Below, one piece after another: positions 39,312 through 48,302 of a stretch of 64,000 nt of DNA; the first letter of the stretch is position 1, and the number at the start of each line of letters is the position of its first letter. The stretch lies in assembly GCF_017304635.1 (NCBI RefSeq), contig NZ_JAFKMA010000005.1, positions 186,001-250,000 on the forward strand, read 5' to 3'. The translations under genes were made by a program, and so were the position numbers. Source of the DNA: Sphingomonas sp. GTDB taxonomy: Bacteria; Pseudomonadota; Alphaproteobacteria; Sphingomonadales; Sphingomonadaceae. Under the pieces are notes generated by a model. The model ran no database searches and had not been told where the DNA came from. It saw only the letters and a list, made by a program, of their open reading frames with translations.

Positions 39312-40181
39312 CTAGTCGCTCGCATATCCGTTGGGAAGGTCGCCGGCGCGCAACGCATCGGCCAGTTCGCGGCCGTCCGGATAGGTCGCGCGCAGGTCGG
39401 CGAGCGTCGGCGCGCCGTGGCGCTTGGCGAGGCGCGCGCCGTCGGTCCCGACCAGCAACGGATGGTGGCGATAGGTCGGCGTCGACAGCCCGAGCATCGC
39501 TTGCAGCAGGCGGTGGACATGCGTCGCCTCGAACAAATCGCGTCCGCGCACGACGTGGCTGACGCCCTGCGCCGCGTCGTCGACCGTCACCGCCAGATGA
39601 TAGCTCGCCGGCGCGTCCTTGCGCCACAGCACGACGTCGCCCGCGGCGAACGGCCAGGCGGTCTGCTCGCCCGCGATCTCGTCCTGCCAGCCGATCCCGA
39701 AATACGGCGCGAAGGCATTCTCCAGGTCGAGCCGCCACGCGAACGGCTCATCGCGGGCCAGTCGCTTCATCACGTCCTGCGGCTTGCGGTGGCGGCATTT
39801 GACGGGATGCGGTGGCGGCCGGTCGCCGGCGTGCGGGGCCGAGCCAGCGGCGGCGATGTCGGCCTCGATCTCGGCGCGGGTGCAGAAGCAGCGATAGGTG
39901 TGGCCGGTCGCGTGCAGCTTCTCGAGCGCCTCGGCATAGAGCGGCACGCGTGCGGACTGGAAGGTCGGCGGCTCGTCCCAGCCCAGCCTGAGCCACGCCA
40001 GGTCGTCGAGGATGCCTTGGACATGCTCCGGCCGCGACCGCGTGCCGTCGATATCCTCGATCCGCAACAGGAACCGGCCTCCTTCGGCGCGGGCGCGATC
40101 GTGTGCCTGGATCGCCGACCAGGCGTGGCCGAGGTGCAGCCGCCCGGTCGGACTCGGCGCGAACCGGCTGGTTATCAACAC
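39312..40181 (-). CDS. gluQ: glutamyl-Q tRNA(Asp) synthetase
   Basis: 289 residues, a GluRS-like catalytic domain without anticodon-binding domain. The HIGH-type motif is RFAPSPTGRLHLGHAWSA; zinc-site cysteines occur in YRCFCTRAEI and VKCRHR; and the KMSKS-equivalent is RLAKRHGAPTLADL. It attaches glutamate to queuosine at position 34 of tRNA-Asp, so it implies queuosine synthesis or salvage, consistent with the YhhQ-type transporter at 30.4 kb. Confidence 0.94.
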   Translation of the reverse strand: MLITSRFAPSPTGRLHLGHAWSAIQAHDRARAEGGRFLLRIEDIDGTRSRPEHVQGILDDLAWLRLGWDEPPTFQSARVPLYAEALEKLHATGHTYRCFCTRAEIEADIAAAGSAPHAGDRPPPHPVKCRHRKPQDVMKRLARDEPFAWRLDLENAFAPYFGIGWQDEIAGEQTAWPFAAGDVVLWRKDAPASYHLAVTVDDAAQGVSHVVRGRDLFEATHVHRLLQAMLGLSTPTYRHHPLLVGTDGARLAKRHGAPTLADLRATYPDGRELADALRAGDLPNGYASD

Positions 40182-40285
40182 CGGCGGCCCGCCGACCCTT
40201 GACCGCGAGTCACGCGCTGTGCTGTCATCATGGCGTCATTCTGATCGGCTTTGAGCCGGTTGGAAAGCAAAGGGGGGCGTTTCGT

Positions 40286-40852
40286 ATGTTCCATCCCGAC
40301 CTGATGCGGCATCCGGACAGTTGCCCGGCGCTGGTGCTGAACGCGGATTACACCCCGCTCAGTTACTATCCCCTGTCCGTCTGGCCGTGGCAGACCGCCG
40401 TCAAGGCGGTCTTTTTGGATCGGGTCGACATCGTCTCGCATTACGAGCGCGAGGTGCGCAGCCCCAATTTCGCGCTCAAGCTGCCCTCGGTCATCGCGCT
40501 CAAGCAATATGTCCGGCCGAGCCAGTTCCCCGCCTTCACGCGGTTCAACCTGTTCCTGCGCGACAAGTTCGCGTGCCAGTATTGCGGCACGGGCAAGGAC
40601 CTGACCTTCGATCACGTCATCCCGCGCGCCTATGGCGGGCGCACGACGTGGGAGAATGTCGCGACCGCCTGCGCCCCCTGCAACCTGCGCAAGGGCGGCC
40701 GCACCCCGCGCGAGGCGAAGATGCCGCTCCACGTCGAGCCGATCCGCCCGACGAGCTGGCAATTGCAGGAACACGGCCGCGCCTTCCCGCCCAACTACCT
40801 CCACGACACGTGGCACGACTGGCTCTATTGGGACATCGAGCTGGAGGCTTGA
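40286..40852 (+). CDS. HNH endonuclease
   Basis: 188 residues. The HNH/ McrA-like zinc finger core is CQYCGTGKDLTFDHVIPRAYGGRTTWENVATACAPCNLRKGGRTP (CxxC...DHV...N...CxxCN). The N-terminal ALVLNADYTPLSYYPLSVWPWQ is typical of the widely distributed chromosomal HNH family whose role is not known. The start at ATG 40286 has AGGGGGG upstream. There is no restriction partner nearby, so this is not part of an evident defence island. Confidence 0.92.
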   Translation: MFHPDLMRHPDSCPALVLNADYTPLSYYPLSVWPWQTAVKAVFLDRVDIVSHYEREVRSPNFALKLPSVIALKQYVRPSQFPAFTRFNLFLRDKFACQYCGTGKDLTFDHVIPRAYGGRTTWENVATACAPCNLRKGGRTPREAKMPLHVEPIRPTSWQLQEHGRAFPPNYLHDTWHDWLYWDIELEA

Positions 40853-40994
40853 AAGCGGGTCGGAATTTCGCCCATGCGGGCCTGCAAAACGCGATGCCCT
40901 GTGCTCCGGTGCTCACGTGCCGAAAGCACGCTGCGCTCCGGTGCTCGACCATCACGTTTTTCGGCGCCGCCTGAGCGAAATTCCGACCCGCTTT
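40852..40994. mobile_element. MITE-like element with 20-bp perfect inverted ends
   Basis: The left end AAAGCGGGTCGGAATTTCGC (40852-40871) is repeated exactly, inverted, at 40975-40994. The interior of about 100 bp has two GCTCCGGTGCTC direct repeats (near 40904 and 40936) and CACGTGCCGAAAGCACG. No ORF or transposase is inside, and no target duplication is obvious. The first base is the last base of the HNH stop codon. It could be a miniature transposable element or a large bidirectional terminator. Confidence 0.65.
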
Positions 40995-41061
40995 ATGGCG
41001 CTCAGCGACTGCAGATTTGCAAACGATTGACCCATCTCACGCCGCAGTGCAGCATCCCGAC

Positions 41062-43731
41062 ATGGCCGACCTTCCCGCGATCACCAACAATCCCGATGTC
41101 CGCTTTCTGGGGCGCCTGCTCGGCGACGTGATCCGGGCCTATGGCGGCGAGGAACTGTATCGGCGGACCGAATATATCCGCGCGGCGTCGGTCGATCGCC
41201 ATCGCGGGGCGGGGGCGGAGGTCGATCTCGGGCTCGACCGGCTGAGCCTGGACGAGACGCTCGATTTCGTGCGCGGGTTCATGCTGTTCTCGATGCTCGC
41301 CAATCTGGCGGAGGATCGCCAGGGCGTCGCGGCCGAGCCGGGCGCCGACGTCGCCGCCGCGATCGCGCGACTGGCGGGCGAGGGGATCGATCGCGCGACG
41401 ATCGTCGCCTTGCTCGACCAGGCGCTGATCGCCCCGGTGCTGACCGCGCATCCGACCGAGGTGCGGCGCAAGTCGATGATCGATCATCGCAACCGCATCG
41501 CGCAACTGATGGCAGCGCGCGATCGGGGCGTCGCGGTCACCAGCGACGGCGACGACGTGGAACAGGCGATCGCGCGGCAGATCGCCCTGCTGTGGCAGAC
41601 GCGGGTGCTGCGGCGCGAGCGGCTGTACGTGACCGACGAGGTCGAGACCGCGCTGTCGTACCTGCGCGACGTGTTCCTCCCCGTGCTGCCCGGTCTGTAC
41701 CAGCGCTGGGACCGCGCGCTGGGGGAACGCGTGCCGAGCTTCCTCAAGCCCGGCAGCTGGATCGGCGGCGATCGCGACGGCAACCCCAATGTCGTGGCGG
41801 AGTCGCTGACGACGGCGCTGGCGAAGTCGTGCGAGGCGGTGCTCGGCCATTATCTCGACGCGGTCCACGCGCTGGGCGCCGAGCTGTCGATCTCGACCGA
41901 GCATGTCGCGGTGTCGCCCGACTTGCAGGCGCTGGCCGACGCGAGCGGCGACGGCGCGCCGAGCCGGGCCGACGAACCGTATCGCCGCGCGCTGTCGGGG
42001 ATCTATGCGCGGCTGGCGGCGACGCATCTGGCGCTGACCGGCAAGCCGGCGCCGCGGCCGGGGGCGCTGACCGGCAAGCCCTATGCCGACGCCGCCGCGC
42101 TGCGTCGCGACCTCGTCGTCATCGCGCACGCGCTGGCCGAGGAAGCGGGCGGGCCGCTCGCGTCGGGCGGTGCGCTCGGGCGGCTGATCCGTGCGGTCGA
42201 TACGTTCGGCTTCCACCTCGCGACGCTCGACCTGCGCCAGAACAGCGCGGTGCACGAACGCACGGTGGCGGAGATGCTCAAGATCGCCGGGGTCGCCGAC
42301 GATTATCTGGCCCTCGACGAAGCGGCACGCGTCGACCTGCTCCGCGCCGAGCTCGCCAACGCGCGGCCGCTGGTCAGTCCGTACGCCACCTATTCCGACG
42401 ATACCGCGTCCGAGCTCGCGATCCTGCGCGCGGCGGCGGCGGCCCACGCCAGATACGGGCCGGCCTGTATCCGCCAGTATGTCGTGTCGATGGCGAAGTC
42501 GGTCAGCGACCTGCTCGAAGTCCATCTGATGCTCAAGGAAGTCGGGCTCTACCGCCCCGGCGATCCGCCGAGCGCGGCGATCATGGCGGTGCCGCTGTTC
42601 GAGACGGTCAGCGACCTCGAGGCCGCGCCGGGGATCATGACCGACTGGTTCGCGTTGCCCGAAATCGCCGCGATCGCGCAGGCGCGCGGCGTGCAGGAAG
42701 TGATGATCGGCTATTCCGATTCGAACAAGGACGGCGGCTATCTCACCTCGACGTGGCAGTTGAGCCGCGCGTCGGAGGCTTTGGTTCCGGTGTTCGCGGC
42801 AGCCGGGATCGGCTTGCAGCTGTTCCACGGCCGCGGGGGCTCGGTCGGGCGCGGCGGCGGCTCGGCCTTCGCCGCGATCCGCGCGCAGCCGCCGGGTACG
42901 GTGCAGGGCCGCATCCGCATCACCGAACAGGGCGAGGTGATCGCCGCCAAATACGGCACGCGCGAGAGTGCGACGACCAATCTGGAGGCGATCGCGGCGG
43001 CGACCCTGCTCGCCAGCCTGGAACCGCCGGCCTTGTCCGACGCCGACGCCGCGCGGTTCGGGGCGGCGATGGACGATGTGTCGGCGGCGGCGTTCGCGGC
43101 GTATCGCGGGCTGGTCTACGAGACCGAGGGGTTCCGCACCTTCTTCCGCCAGATGACCCCGATCGCGGAGATCGCCAACCTGAAGATCGGCAGCCGCCCG
43201 GCGTCTCGCAAGAAATCCGACGCGATCGAGGATTTGCGCGCGATCCCCTGGGTGTTCAGCTGGGCGCAGGCGCGGGTGATGTTGCCGGGCTGGTACGGCG
43301 TGGGCCAGGCGCTGGCGGGGTTCGCCGACAAGGCACTGTTGCGCGAGATGGCGGAAAGCTGGCCGCTGTTCGCCGCGACGCTCGCCAACATGGAACAGGT
43401 GATGGCGAAGGCGGACATGCGGATCGCGGAGCGCTATGCCGCGCTGGTCGAGGATCGCGAGCTCGCCGACGCGATCTTCCCGCGTATCCGCGACGGCTAC
43501 GACCTGACGCGCGACGGGTTGCTGGAGGTGACCGGCCAGTCGCGGCTGCTGGAAAAGAACCCCGCGCTTGACGCCTCGATCCGGCTGCGCCTGCCCTATA
43601 TCGAGCCGCTCAACCTCCTCCAGATCGAACTGATGAAGCGCCACCGCGCCGGCGAGGAGGACGACCGCGTCGCGGAGGGCATCCTGCTGTCGATCAACGC
43701 GATCGCGACCGCGCTGCGCAATTCGGGATAG
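41062..43731 (+). CDS. ppc: phosphoenolpyruvate carboxylase
   Basis: 889 residues. It makes oxaloacetate from PEP and bicarbonate (anaplerosis). The catalytic signature LTAHPTEVRRKS contains the active histidine, SWIGGDRDGNPNV lies downstream, and the second signature is VMIGYSDSNKDGGYLTS with FHGRGGSVGRGGGS. The C-terminus ALRNSG is the usual end. ATG 41062 gives the MADLPAITNNPDVRFLG beginning expected of relatives; a TTG at 41017 in frame would add 15 residues and cannot be excluded. Neither has a strong Shine-Dalgarno. Confidence 0.96.
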   Translation: MADLPAITNNPDVRFLGRLLGDVIRAYGGEELYRRTEYIRAASVDRHRGAGAEVDLGLDRLSLDETLDFVRGFMLFSMLANLAEDRQGVAAEPGADVAAAIARLAGEGIDRATIVALLDQALIAPVLTAHPTEVRRKSMIDHRNRIAQLMAARDRGVAVTSDGDDVEQAIARQIALLWQTRVLRRERLYVTDEVETALSYLRDVFLPVLPGLYQRWDRALGERVPSFLKPGSWIGGDRDGNPNVVAESLTTALAKSCEAVLGHYLDAVHALGAELSISTEHVAVSPDLQALADASGDGAPSRADEPYRRALSGIYARLAATHLALTGKPAPRPGALTGKPYADAAALRRDLVVIAHALAEEAGGPLASGGALGRLIRAVDTFGFHLATLDLRQNSAVHERTVAEMLKIAGVADDYLALDEAARVDLLRAELANARPLVSPYATYSDDTASELAILRAAAAAHARYGPACIRQYVVSMAKSVSDLLEVHLMLKEVGLYRPGDPPSAAIMAVPLFETVSDLEAAPGIMTDWFALPEIAAIAQARGVQEVMIGYSDSNKDGGYLTSTWQLSRASEALVPVFAAAGIGLQLFHGRGGSVGRGGGSAFAAIRAQPPGTVQGRIRITEQGEVIAAKYGTRESATTNLEAIAAATLLASLEPPALSDADAARFGAAMDDVSAAAFAAYRGLVYETEGFRTFFRQMTPIAEIANLKIGSRPASRKKSDAIEDLRAIPWVFSWAQARVMLPGWYGVGQALAGFADKALLREMAESWPLFAATLANMEQVMAKADMRIAERYAALVEDRELADAIFPRIRDGYDLTRDGLLEVTGQSRLLEKNPALDASIRLRLPYIEPLNLLQIELMKRHRAGEEDDRVAEGILLSINAIATALRNSG

Positions 43732-43742
43732 GGTCTGTTTGA

Positions 43743-43764
43743 AAACGCGCGGAATAGCGCGTTT
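43743..43764 (+). terminator. Hairpin after ppc
   Basis: A perfect 8-bp stem AAACGCGC/GCGCGTTT with a GGAATA loop lies 12 bp past the ppc stop. The 3' arm ends in TTT but no long T-run follows. It is a probable transcript end. Confidence 0.55.
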
Positions 43765-43839
43765 CGAAGCGGGCCGGCGCCGCAAGCATATCTCACCGCT
43801 TTAACCTCCCCCTAACCGCGATCGGGTACCGCGAGCGGC

Positions 43840-44838
43840 GTGATACGGGGGCGATCTTGGCGCGGGCGGGGCTGGGCGCTGACGGCGGCGTTGCTGCTGG
43901 CGGGCGGCTGTGCCGGGCATGACGATGGCGGCGCGACGGTGACGATGGACGTGCCCGCGCGCAAGGCGGCGGCGGCCAACATGCTGCAAAAGCTAGACCT
44001 GACCGTCCCCGCTGATTTCGACATGCCCGAACTGACCAGCGCGGGTGCGGCACTGGGCGCGGCGCCGGCGTTCGATGCGCTGGCGGCGACGCGCAGCCCG
44101 GACGACGCCGCGCGCGCGCTCCAATGCCTGACCCAGGCGGTCTATTACGAGGCCGGCAACCAGTCCCAGGACGGCCAGCGCGCCGTCGCGCAGGTCGTGC
44201 TCAACCGCGTCCGCGATCGCGCCTTTCCGGCGAGCGTGTGCGGCGTGGTCTATCAGGGATCGACGCGATCGACCGGGTGCCAGTTCACCTTCACCTGCGA
44301 CGGGTCGCTCAATCGCCGGCCGAATGCCACGATGTGGGAGCGGGCACGCGTCGTGGCGAGCGCGGCGCTGGGCGGCGAGGTCTATGCGCCGGTCGGTTCG
44401 GCGACCTTCTATCATGCCGACTACGTGTCGCCGTGGTGGGCGTCGTCGATGGACCGCGTGACTCAGATCGGCGCGCACATCTTCTATCGCTGGCACGGTG
44501 GGATGGAGCGCGCGCTCGCGTTCCGGCAGGGCTATTCGGGCAACGAGAGTATCCCGAGCCCGCGCGTGACGCTGGCATCGGCGTCGGCGTCGGTGAACAG
44601 CGGCGTCACCGTGTCCTACGGTACGGCCGAGACTGTCGGCGGCGTCACCATCCATCGCAGCGCGCAGGCCGCGGTCGCAACCGTGCCGGCGGTGGCTAGC
44701 GCGGCGACGCCCGCCGTCGCGACGACCCAGGCGGTGATCCGCCGCCCCCGCACGATGATCGCCGGCGTCCGCGTCCACCACGGCTTGGCGAGCGGGCCGG
44801 TCGGTGAGGATCTGAGCGACAAGGCGGTCATCGACTGA
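43840..44838 (+). CDS. cell wall hydrolase, SleB family
   Basis: 332 residues. An N-terminal hydrophobic segment ending LLLAGGCAG may be a signal peptide with lipobox cysteine, so the protein is probably an exported lipoprotein. The Hydrolase_2/SleB domain has ALQCLTQAVYYEAGNQSQDGQRAVAQVVLNRVRD, with the likely catalytic glutamate in YYEAGNQ, and ATFYHADYVSPWWASSM. The C-terminal third is low-complexity Ala/Ser/Thr/Val. It probably cleaves peptidoglycan glycan strands. The start is GTG 43840. Its 3' end overlaps ogt tail to tail by 11 bp. Confidence 0.9.
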   Translation: MIRGRSWRGRGWALTAALLLAGGCAGHDDGGATVTMDVPARKAAAANMLQKLDLTVPADFDMPELTSAGAALGAAPAFDALAATRSPDDAARALQCLTQAVYYEAGNQSQDGQRAVAQVVLNRVRDRAFPASVCGVVYQGSTRSTGCQFTFTCDGSLNRRPNATMWERARVVASAALGGEVYAPVGSATFYHADYVSPWWASSMDRVTQIGAHIFYRWHGGMERALAFRQGYSGNESIPSPRVTLASASASVNSGVTVSYGTAETVGGVTIHRSAQAAVATVPAVASAATPAVATTQAVIRRPRTMIAGVRVHHGLASGPVGEDLSDKAVID

Positions 44839-45319
44839 CCGTGCTCTGCTCGAGGTCGAGCAGGTAGCGTTTCCCCGTCAGCCCGCCGGCGAACCCGGTC
44901 AGCGATCCGTTCGTTCCGATTACCCGGTGGCACGGCGTTACGATCGAGATCGGGTTGCGCCCGTTCGCCGCGCCCACTGCCCGCGTCGCGGTCGGCCGGC
45001 CGAGCGCCCGCGCGATGTCGGCATAGCTGCGCGTCTCGCCGAACGGGATCGTCAGCAGCGCGGCCCACACGCTTTGCTGGAACGCGGTGCCCTGTGGCGC
45101 GAGCGGCAGGTCGAACCGCGTGCGCCGGCCCGCGAAATAGTCGGTCAGCTGGCGCGACGCCTCGACCAGCAACGGATGGTCGCGCGCTTCCCGCATCGCG
45201 CCCAGCCGCACGCGATCCGCGCGGTCATTCTCCCACAGGATCGCGACGATGGCGGCGTCGTTCGCGACGATCTTCAACGCGCCGACGGGCGAAGGCAGAA
45301 TGGTGTAGGATAACGTCAT
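44828..45319 (-). CDS. ogt: methylated-DNA-[protein]-cysteine S-methyltransferase
   Basis: 163 residues. It transfers the methyl group from O6-methylguanine onto its own cysteine, a suicide repair reaction. The active site is PCHRVIG with Cys130, preceded by the recognition helix RAVGAANGRNPI. The C-terminal GFAGGLTGKRYLLDLE is standard. It lacks the Ada N-terminal regulatory domain, so it is the Ogt/MGMT form. Confidence 0.95.
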   Translation of the reverse strand: MTLSYTILPSPVGALKIVANDAAIVAILWENDRADRVRLGAMREARDHPLLVEASRQLTDYFAGRRTRFDLPLAPQGTAFQQSVWAALLTIPFGETRSYADIARALGRPTATRAVGAANGRNPISIVTPCHRVIGTNGSLTGFAGGLTGKRYLLDLEQSTVSR

Positions 45320-45410
45320 GACAGGGTCCTCATGTTCCGGACCGATGCTTTAGGCTATCCACTATCGCCGCGCTTCCCGCCGCTTGCGGTCAATCCGGCC
45401 ATCGGGAGGC

Positions 45411-45986
45411 TCAGCGGCCGATGCCCATCCGCCGCAGCTCGCGCTGTCCCTGGAACTGATGCTTCAGCGCGCCCGCGAGGTGCAGCACGACCAGCGCATA
45501 GACCAGCTTCGCGATCAGCTCGTGCGCCTCGCCGAACGTGTCGTGGACCCATTTCTTGCTGTCGGGCGGCAGGTTCATGACGAAGCCCAGCCGCGGAAAC
45601 TCGATCGTGCCGAACAGATGCAGCGGCGTCGCGGCGGCATGTTCGTAGGCGGAATCCATCACGTAGCCGGTGATCGGCATCGCGAAGATCACGAAGTACA
45701 GCCCCCAATGGACGATATGCGCCAGCGTCCGCTCCCATGGCTGGTAGCTGGGCGGAAAGGCCGGCGGCCGATGCCCGATCCGCCACAACAGCCGCAAGAT
45801 CGCGAGCCCGAGCACGGTCAGCCCGATCGACTTGTGCGTGTCGATCATCGGCCGGACATATTCGCCGATCGTCGGATGGCTGTCGCCGAGCGGCCAGATC
45901 CACGCGAGCGCGATATTGGCGATCACGCCGATCGCCACCAGCCAGTGCAGCCAGATCGCCGTCCGCGTGTACCGTTCGCCCTGCAT
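45411..45986 (-). CDS. cytochrome b561
   Basis: 191 residues with four membrane helices and histidines placed for two haems: WLHWLVAIGV, DTHKSIGLTVLGLAILRLLWR, AHIVHWGLYFVIFAMPITGYVM and HELIAKLVYALVVLHLAGALKHQF. It probably carries electrons between quinol and periplasmic acceptors; some members oxidise superoxide. The GC-poor gap to ogt holds no gene. Confidence 0.9.
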   Translation of the reverse strand: MQGERYTRTAIWLHWLVAIGVIANIALAWIWPLGDSHPTIGEYVRPMIDTHKSIGLTVLGLAILRLLWRIGHRPPAFPPSYQPWERTLAHIVHWGLYFVIFAMPITGYVMDSAYEHAAATPLHLFGTIEFPRLGFVMNLPPDSKKWVHDTFGEAHELIAKLVYALVVLHLAGALKHQFQGQRELRRMGIGR

Positions 45987-46074
45987 CCCGTCGCTCCCGT
46001 CAGCCCGCGTTCAGGCTAGTGCGCCCACGGAACGAAGGCTAGTAGGCGCGCGTCCCATCCCGTCCGGATTTCCG

Positions 46075-47532
46075 ATGCTTCAGCAGACCGCGGCCGATGC
46101 GCTCGCGCAGACCTTCGCGAAACAATCGCCGCGGCTCAATCGCCGCCGGGTCGGCTGGCCGAGCCGGGCCGTCACCGCGTTCGTCTATGCCGCGTTCGTC
46201 GCCCTGGTGGTGCAGGCGTTTCTGCGTCAGGGCGTGCTGGTGTGGTCGGTCGGGGTCGCGTACATCCTCTACGATACCGCGCTGCTGATCTTCACCGCGA
46301 TCGAGATCTGGCCGCTCCGGCACGGAGCGGGGCGGCCGGCGGCGGCGGGGACTATGCCGACGCTCGCGGTGATCGTCGCGGCGCGGAACGAAGCGGCCGT
46401 GCTCGACGTGACGATCGACCGGCTGGTGGCGCAGGACGGCGCGCCCGACCTCATCCTGATCGCCGACGACGGGTCTGACGACGCGACCGCGGCGACGCTC
46501 GCGCGCTATGGTCTGGCCGAGCCGGCGATCGGGACGCTGAGCCCGCCGGCGAGCGACGTGCCGAGCTTGCGCTGGCTGCGGCTCCCGCACGGCGGCAAGG
46601 CGCGCGCGCTCAACGCCGCCATCCTGCATGTGCGCGAGGAGATCGTCGTCACGGTCGATGCCGACACGCTGATCGAGCCCGGCGCGCTGCTCGCGATGCG
46701 CGCCGCCTTCGCCGCCGAGCCGGAACTCGTCGCCGCCACCGGTGTGATCCGCCCGATGTGCGGGCCGAGCCTGTCGGGGCGGCTGTTCGAGTGGTTCCAG
46801 ACCTACGAATATGTCCGCAACTTCCTGTCGCGCTACGCGTGGCAGCGGTTGAACGGGCTGCTGCTGGTGTCGGGCGCGTTCGCGGCGTTTCGGACGAAGG
46901 CGGTGATCGAGGTCGGCGGGTTCGACCCCGACTGCCTGGTCGAGGATTACGAGCTGATCCACCGCCTGCATCGCTTCGCCCATGACGGCGGGCGCGGCTG
47001 GCGCGTGCGGGTGGTGGGCGGTGCGCTGGCGGCGACCGACGCGCCGGTGACGTTGCCGGCGTTCCTGCGCCAGCGTCGCCGCTGGTTCGGCGGGTTCCTC
47101 CAGACGCAGCACTGGAACCGCGACATGGTCGCCAATCGCCGGTTCGGAAAGCTCGGCACCGCGATGCTGCCGGTGAAGGCCGCGGACACGGTGCAGCCGG
47201 TGTTCGGGCTGACCGCGTTCGCCATCCTGATCGCCGTGCTGGTCAGCGGGCGGTTTCAGATCGTGCTGCCGATCCTGATCGTGATGGCGGTGAAGATCGT
47301 GATCGACCTTACCTTCCACCTGACCTCGCTCCACCTCTATTCGCGCTGGACCGGGCAGACCAAGGGGTTGCGGCTGGGCCCGGCGCTGGCGGCGGCGCTG
47401 CTCGAGCCGTTCAGTTTCCAGCTGTTCCGCCACTGGGGCGCGATCCTGGGATGGAAGGCGTTCCTGACCGGCCGCGAGACCTGGGCGCGCCAGAGCCGCA
47501 CCGCGATCGCCGAAGTAAAGCGCGACGCCTGA
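46075..47532 (+). CDS. Family 2 processive-type glycosyltransferase, membrane-bound
   Basis: 485 residues. Two N-terminal helices precede the GT-A domain, with TLAVIVAARNEAAVLDVTI, LIADDGSDDAT, the VDADTLIEPGALL metal site, FDPDCLVEDYELIHRLH and the QRRRWFGGFLQT motif of processive beta-glycosyltransferases (cellulose/PNAG/NodC type). Three to four C-terminal helices follow. It may make an exopolysaccharide, but no partner export or modification genes are nearby. The start is ATG 46075; the open frame upstream to 45832 lies over the cytochrome gene. Confidence 0.9.
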   Translation: MLQQTAADALAQTFAKQSPRLNRRRVGWPSRAVTAFVYAAFVALVVQAFLRQGVLVWSVGVAYILYDTALLIFTAIEIWPLRHGAGRPAAAGTMPTLAVIVAARNEAAVLDVTIDRLVAQDGAPDLILIADDGSDDATAATLARYGLAEPAIGTLSPPASDVPSLRWLRLPHGGKARALNAAILHVREEIVVTVDADTLIEPGALLAMRAAFAAEPELVAATGVIRPMCGPSLSGRLFEWFQTYEYVRNFLSRYAWQRLNGLLLVSGAFAAFRTKAVIEVGGFDPDCLVEDYELIHRLHRFAHDGGRGWRVRVVGGALAATDAPVTLPAFLRQRRRWFGGFLQTQHWNRDMVANRRFGKLGTAMLPVKAADTVQPVFGLTAFAILIAVLVSGRFQIVLPILIVMAVKIVIDLTFHLTSLHLYSRWTGQTKGLRLGPALAAALLEPFSFQLFRHWGAILGWKAFLTGRETWARQSRTAIAEVKRDA

Positions 47533-47638
47533 CCGGCTTTGCCAAAAAAGTCCGGTCAAACAACCTAGTTAAGCGATCGGGGCACGTCCGACGGCGTATA
47601 GGTCCACACGCAACCTCGCGAAGGACTGGACACCCCCG

Positions 47639-47815
47639 ATGGCGACTCATGACGACACCGAATTGCGCGATTATTACGCGCGCCGGGCGACGGAAGAACG
47701 CCAGCGTGCCGTCTTCTGTGCCGACGACAGCGCGGCGATCGCGCATCTGCAGATGGCGCGCGAATATGACCGCCGCGTCACCGCGATGAAGGCGACCCCG
47801 GTCCCGGCGATGTAA
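47639..47815 (+). CDS. Small hydrophilic protein (58 aa)
   Basis: ATG 47639 to TAA 47815 encodes 58 residues: MATHDDTELRDYYARRATEE, then RQRAVFCADDSAAIAHLQMA and REYDRRVTAMKATPVPAM. It is a charged helical protein without membrane segment. The YYxxRAxEE...AHxxMAxxYDRR pattern recalls small sphingomonad proteins of unknown function. Codon use and third-position GC look like a real gene, and a terminator follows at 47856. Confidence 0.75.
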   Translation: MATHDDTELRDYYARRATEERQRAVFCADDSAAIAHLQMAREYDRRVTAMKATPVPAM

Positions 47816-47855
47816 ACGCTCCGCTCCACCCCCCTCCTTCCAGTGGAGCGCTCGG

Positions 47856-47886
47856 CGCGGGAGGCTCGTCCTTCCGCGTCTTTTTT
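47856..47886 (+). terminator. Rho-independent terminator
   Basis: Arms CGCGGGAGG (47856-47864) and CCTTCCGCG (47870-47878), with one G-T pair, are followed by TCTTTTTT. It closes the transcript of the 58-aa gene and lies between convergent genes. Confidence 0.8.
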
Positions 47887-47890
47887 GTGC

Positions 47891-48283
47891 TCAGGACAGG
47901 AAGGGCGCGGCGAGTTCCGGCCGGACGCGGAGCAACCGGCCGCTCGCCCGATCGATCAGGGCCCAGGTGGTGACGGCCTCCACCTTCACGCGGCCGTCGG
48001 CGCCGGTGAAGCGGACGTGGCGATCGAACCGCGCGCCGACCGGCGGCTCGGCGACCCAGGTCTCCGCGGTCACCGTCTCGCCGGCCGCGACGTTGCCGCG
48101 ATAGTCGATCTCGTGCCGCGTCACGACCCAGACATAGGCCGCCTGCTGCTCCGGCGTCGCGATGTCGTTCCAGTGCGCGACGGCGATGTCCTGGATCCAC
48201 TTCACCCACACCGCATTGTTGACGTGGCCGAGCTCGTCGATGTCGGCCGCTGTCGCGGTGATGGGGTAGGACAGGCCGGCCAT
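47891..48283 (-). CDS. acyl-CoA thioesterase, hotdog fold
   Basis: 130 residues from ATG 48283. The 4HBT-type signature ADIDELGHVNNAVWVKWIQDI is near the N-terminus, followed by YRGNVAAGETVTAETWV and ARFDRHVRFTGADGRVKVEAVTTWALID. It hydrolyses short or aromatic acyl-CoAs; the substrate is unknown. The longer in-frame start would enter the S9 peptidase gene. Confidence 0.9.
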   Translation of the reverse strand: MAGLSYPITATAADIDELGHVNNAVWVKWIQDIAVAHWNDIATPEQQAAYVWVVTRHEIDYRGNVAAGETVTAETWVAEPPVGARFDRHVRFTGADGRVKVEAVTTWALIDRASGRLLRVRPELAAPFLS

Positions 48284-48302
48284 CAGTCCCGACTTCCCGA
48301 CG

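Noticed and set aside
40286-40852. HNH nuclease as part of a defence or restriction system
   Set aside because: Neighbours are gluQ and ppc, housekeeping genes; the protein belongs to a widely distributed chromosomal HNH family.
41002-43785. Long minus-strand open frame opposite ppc
   Set aside because: Shadow; the plus strand has all PEP carboxylase signatures.
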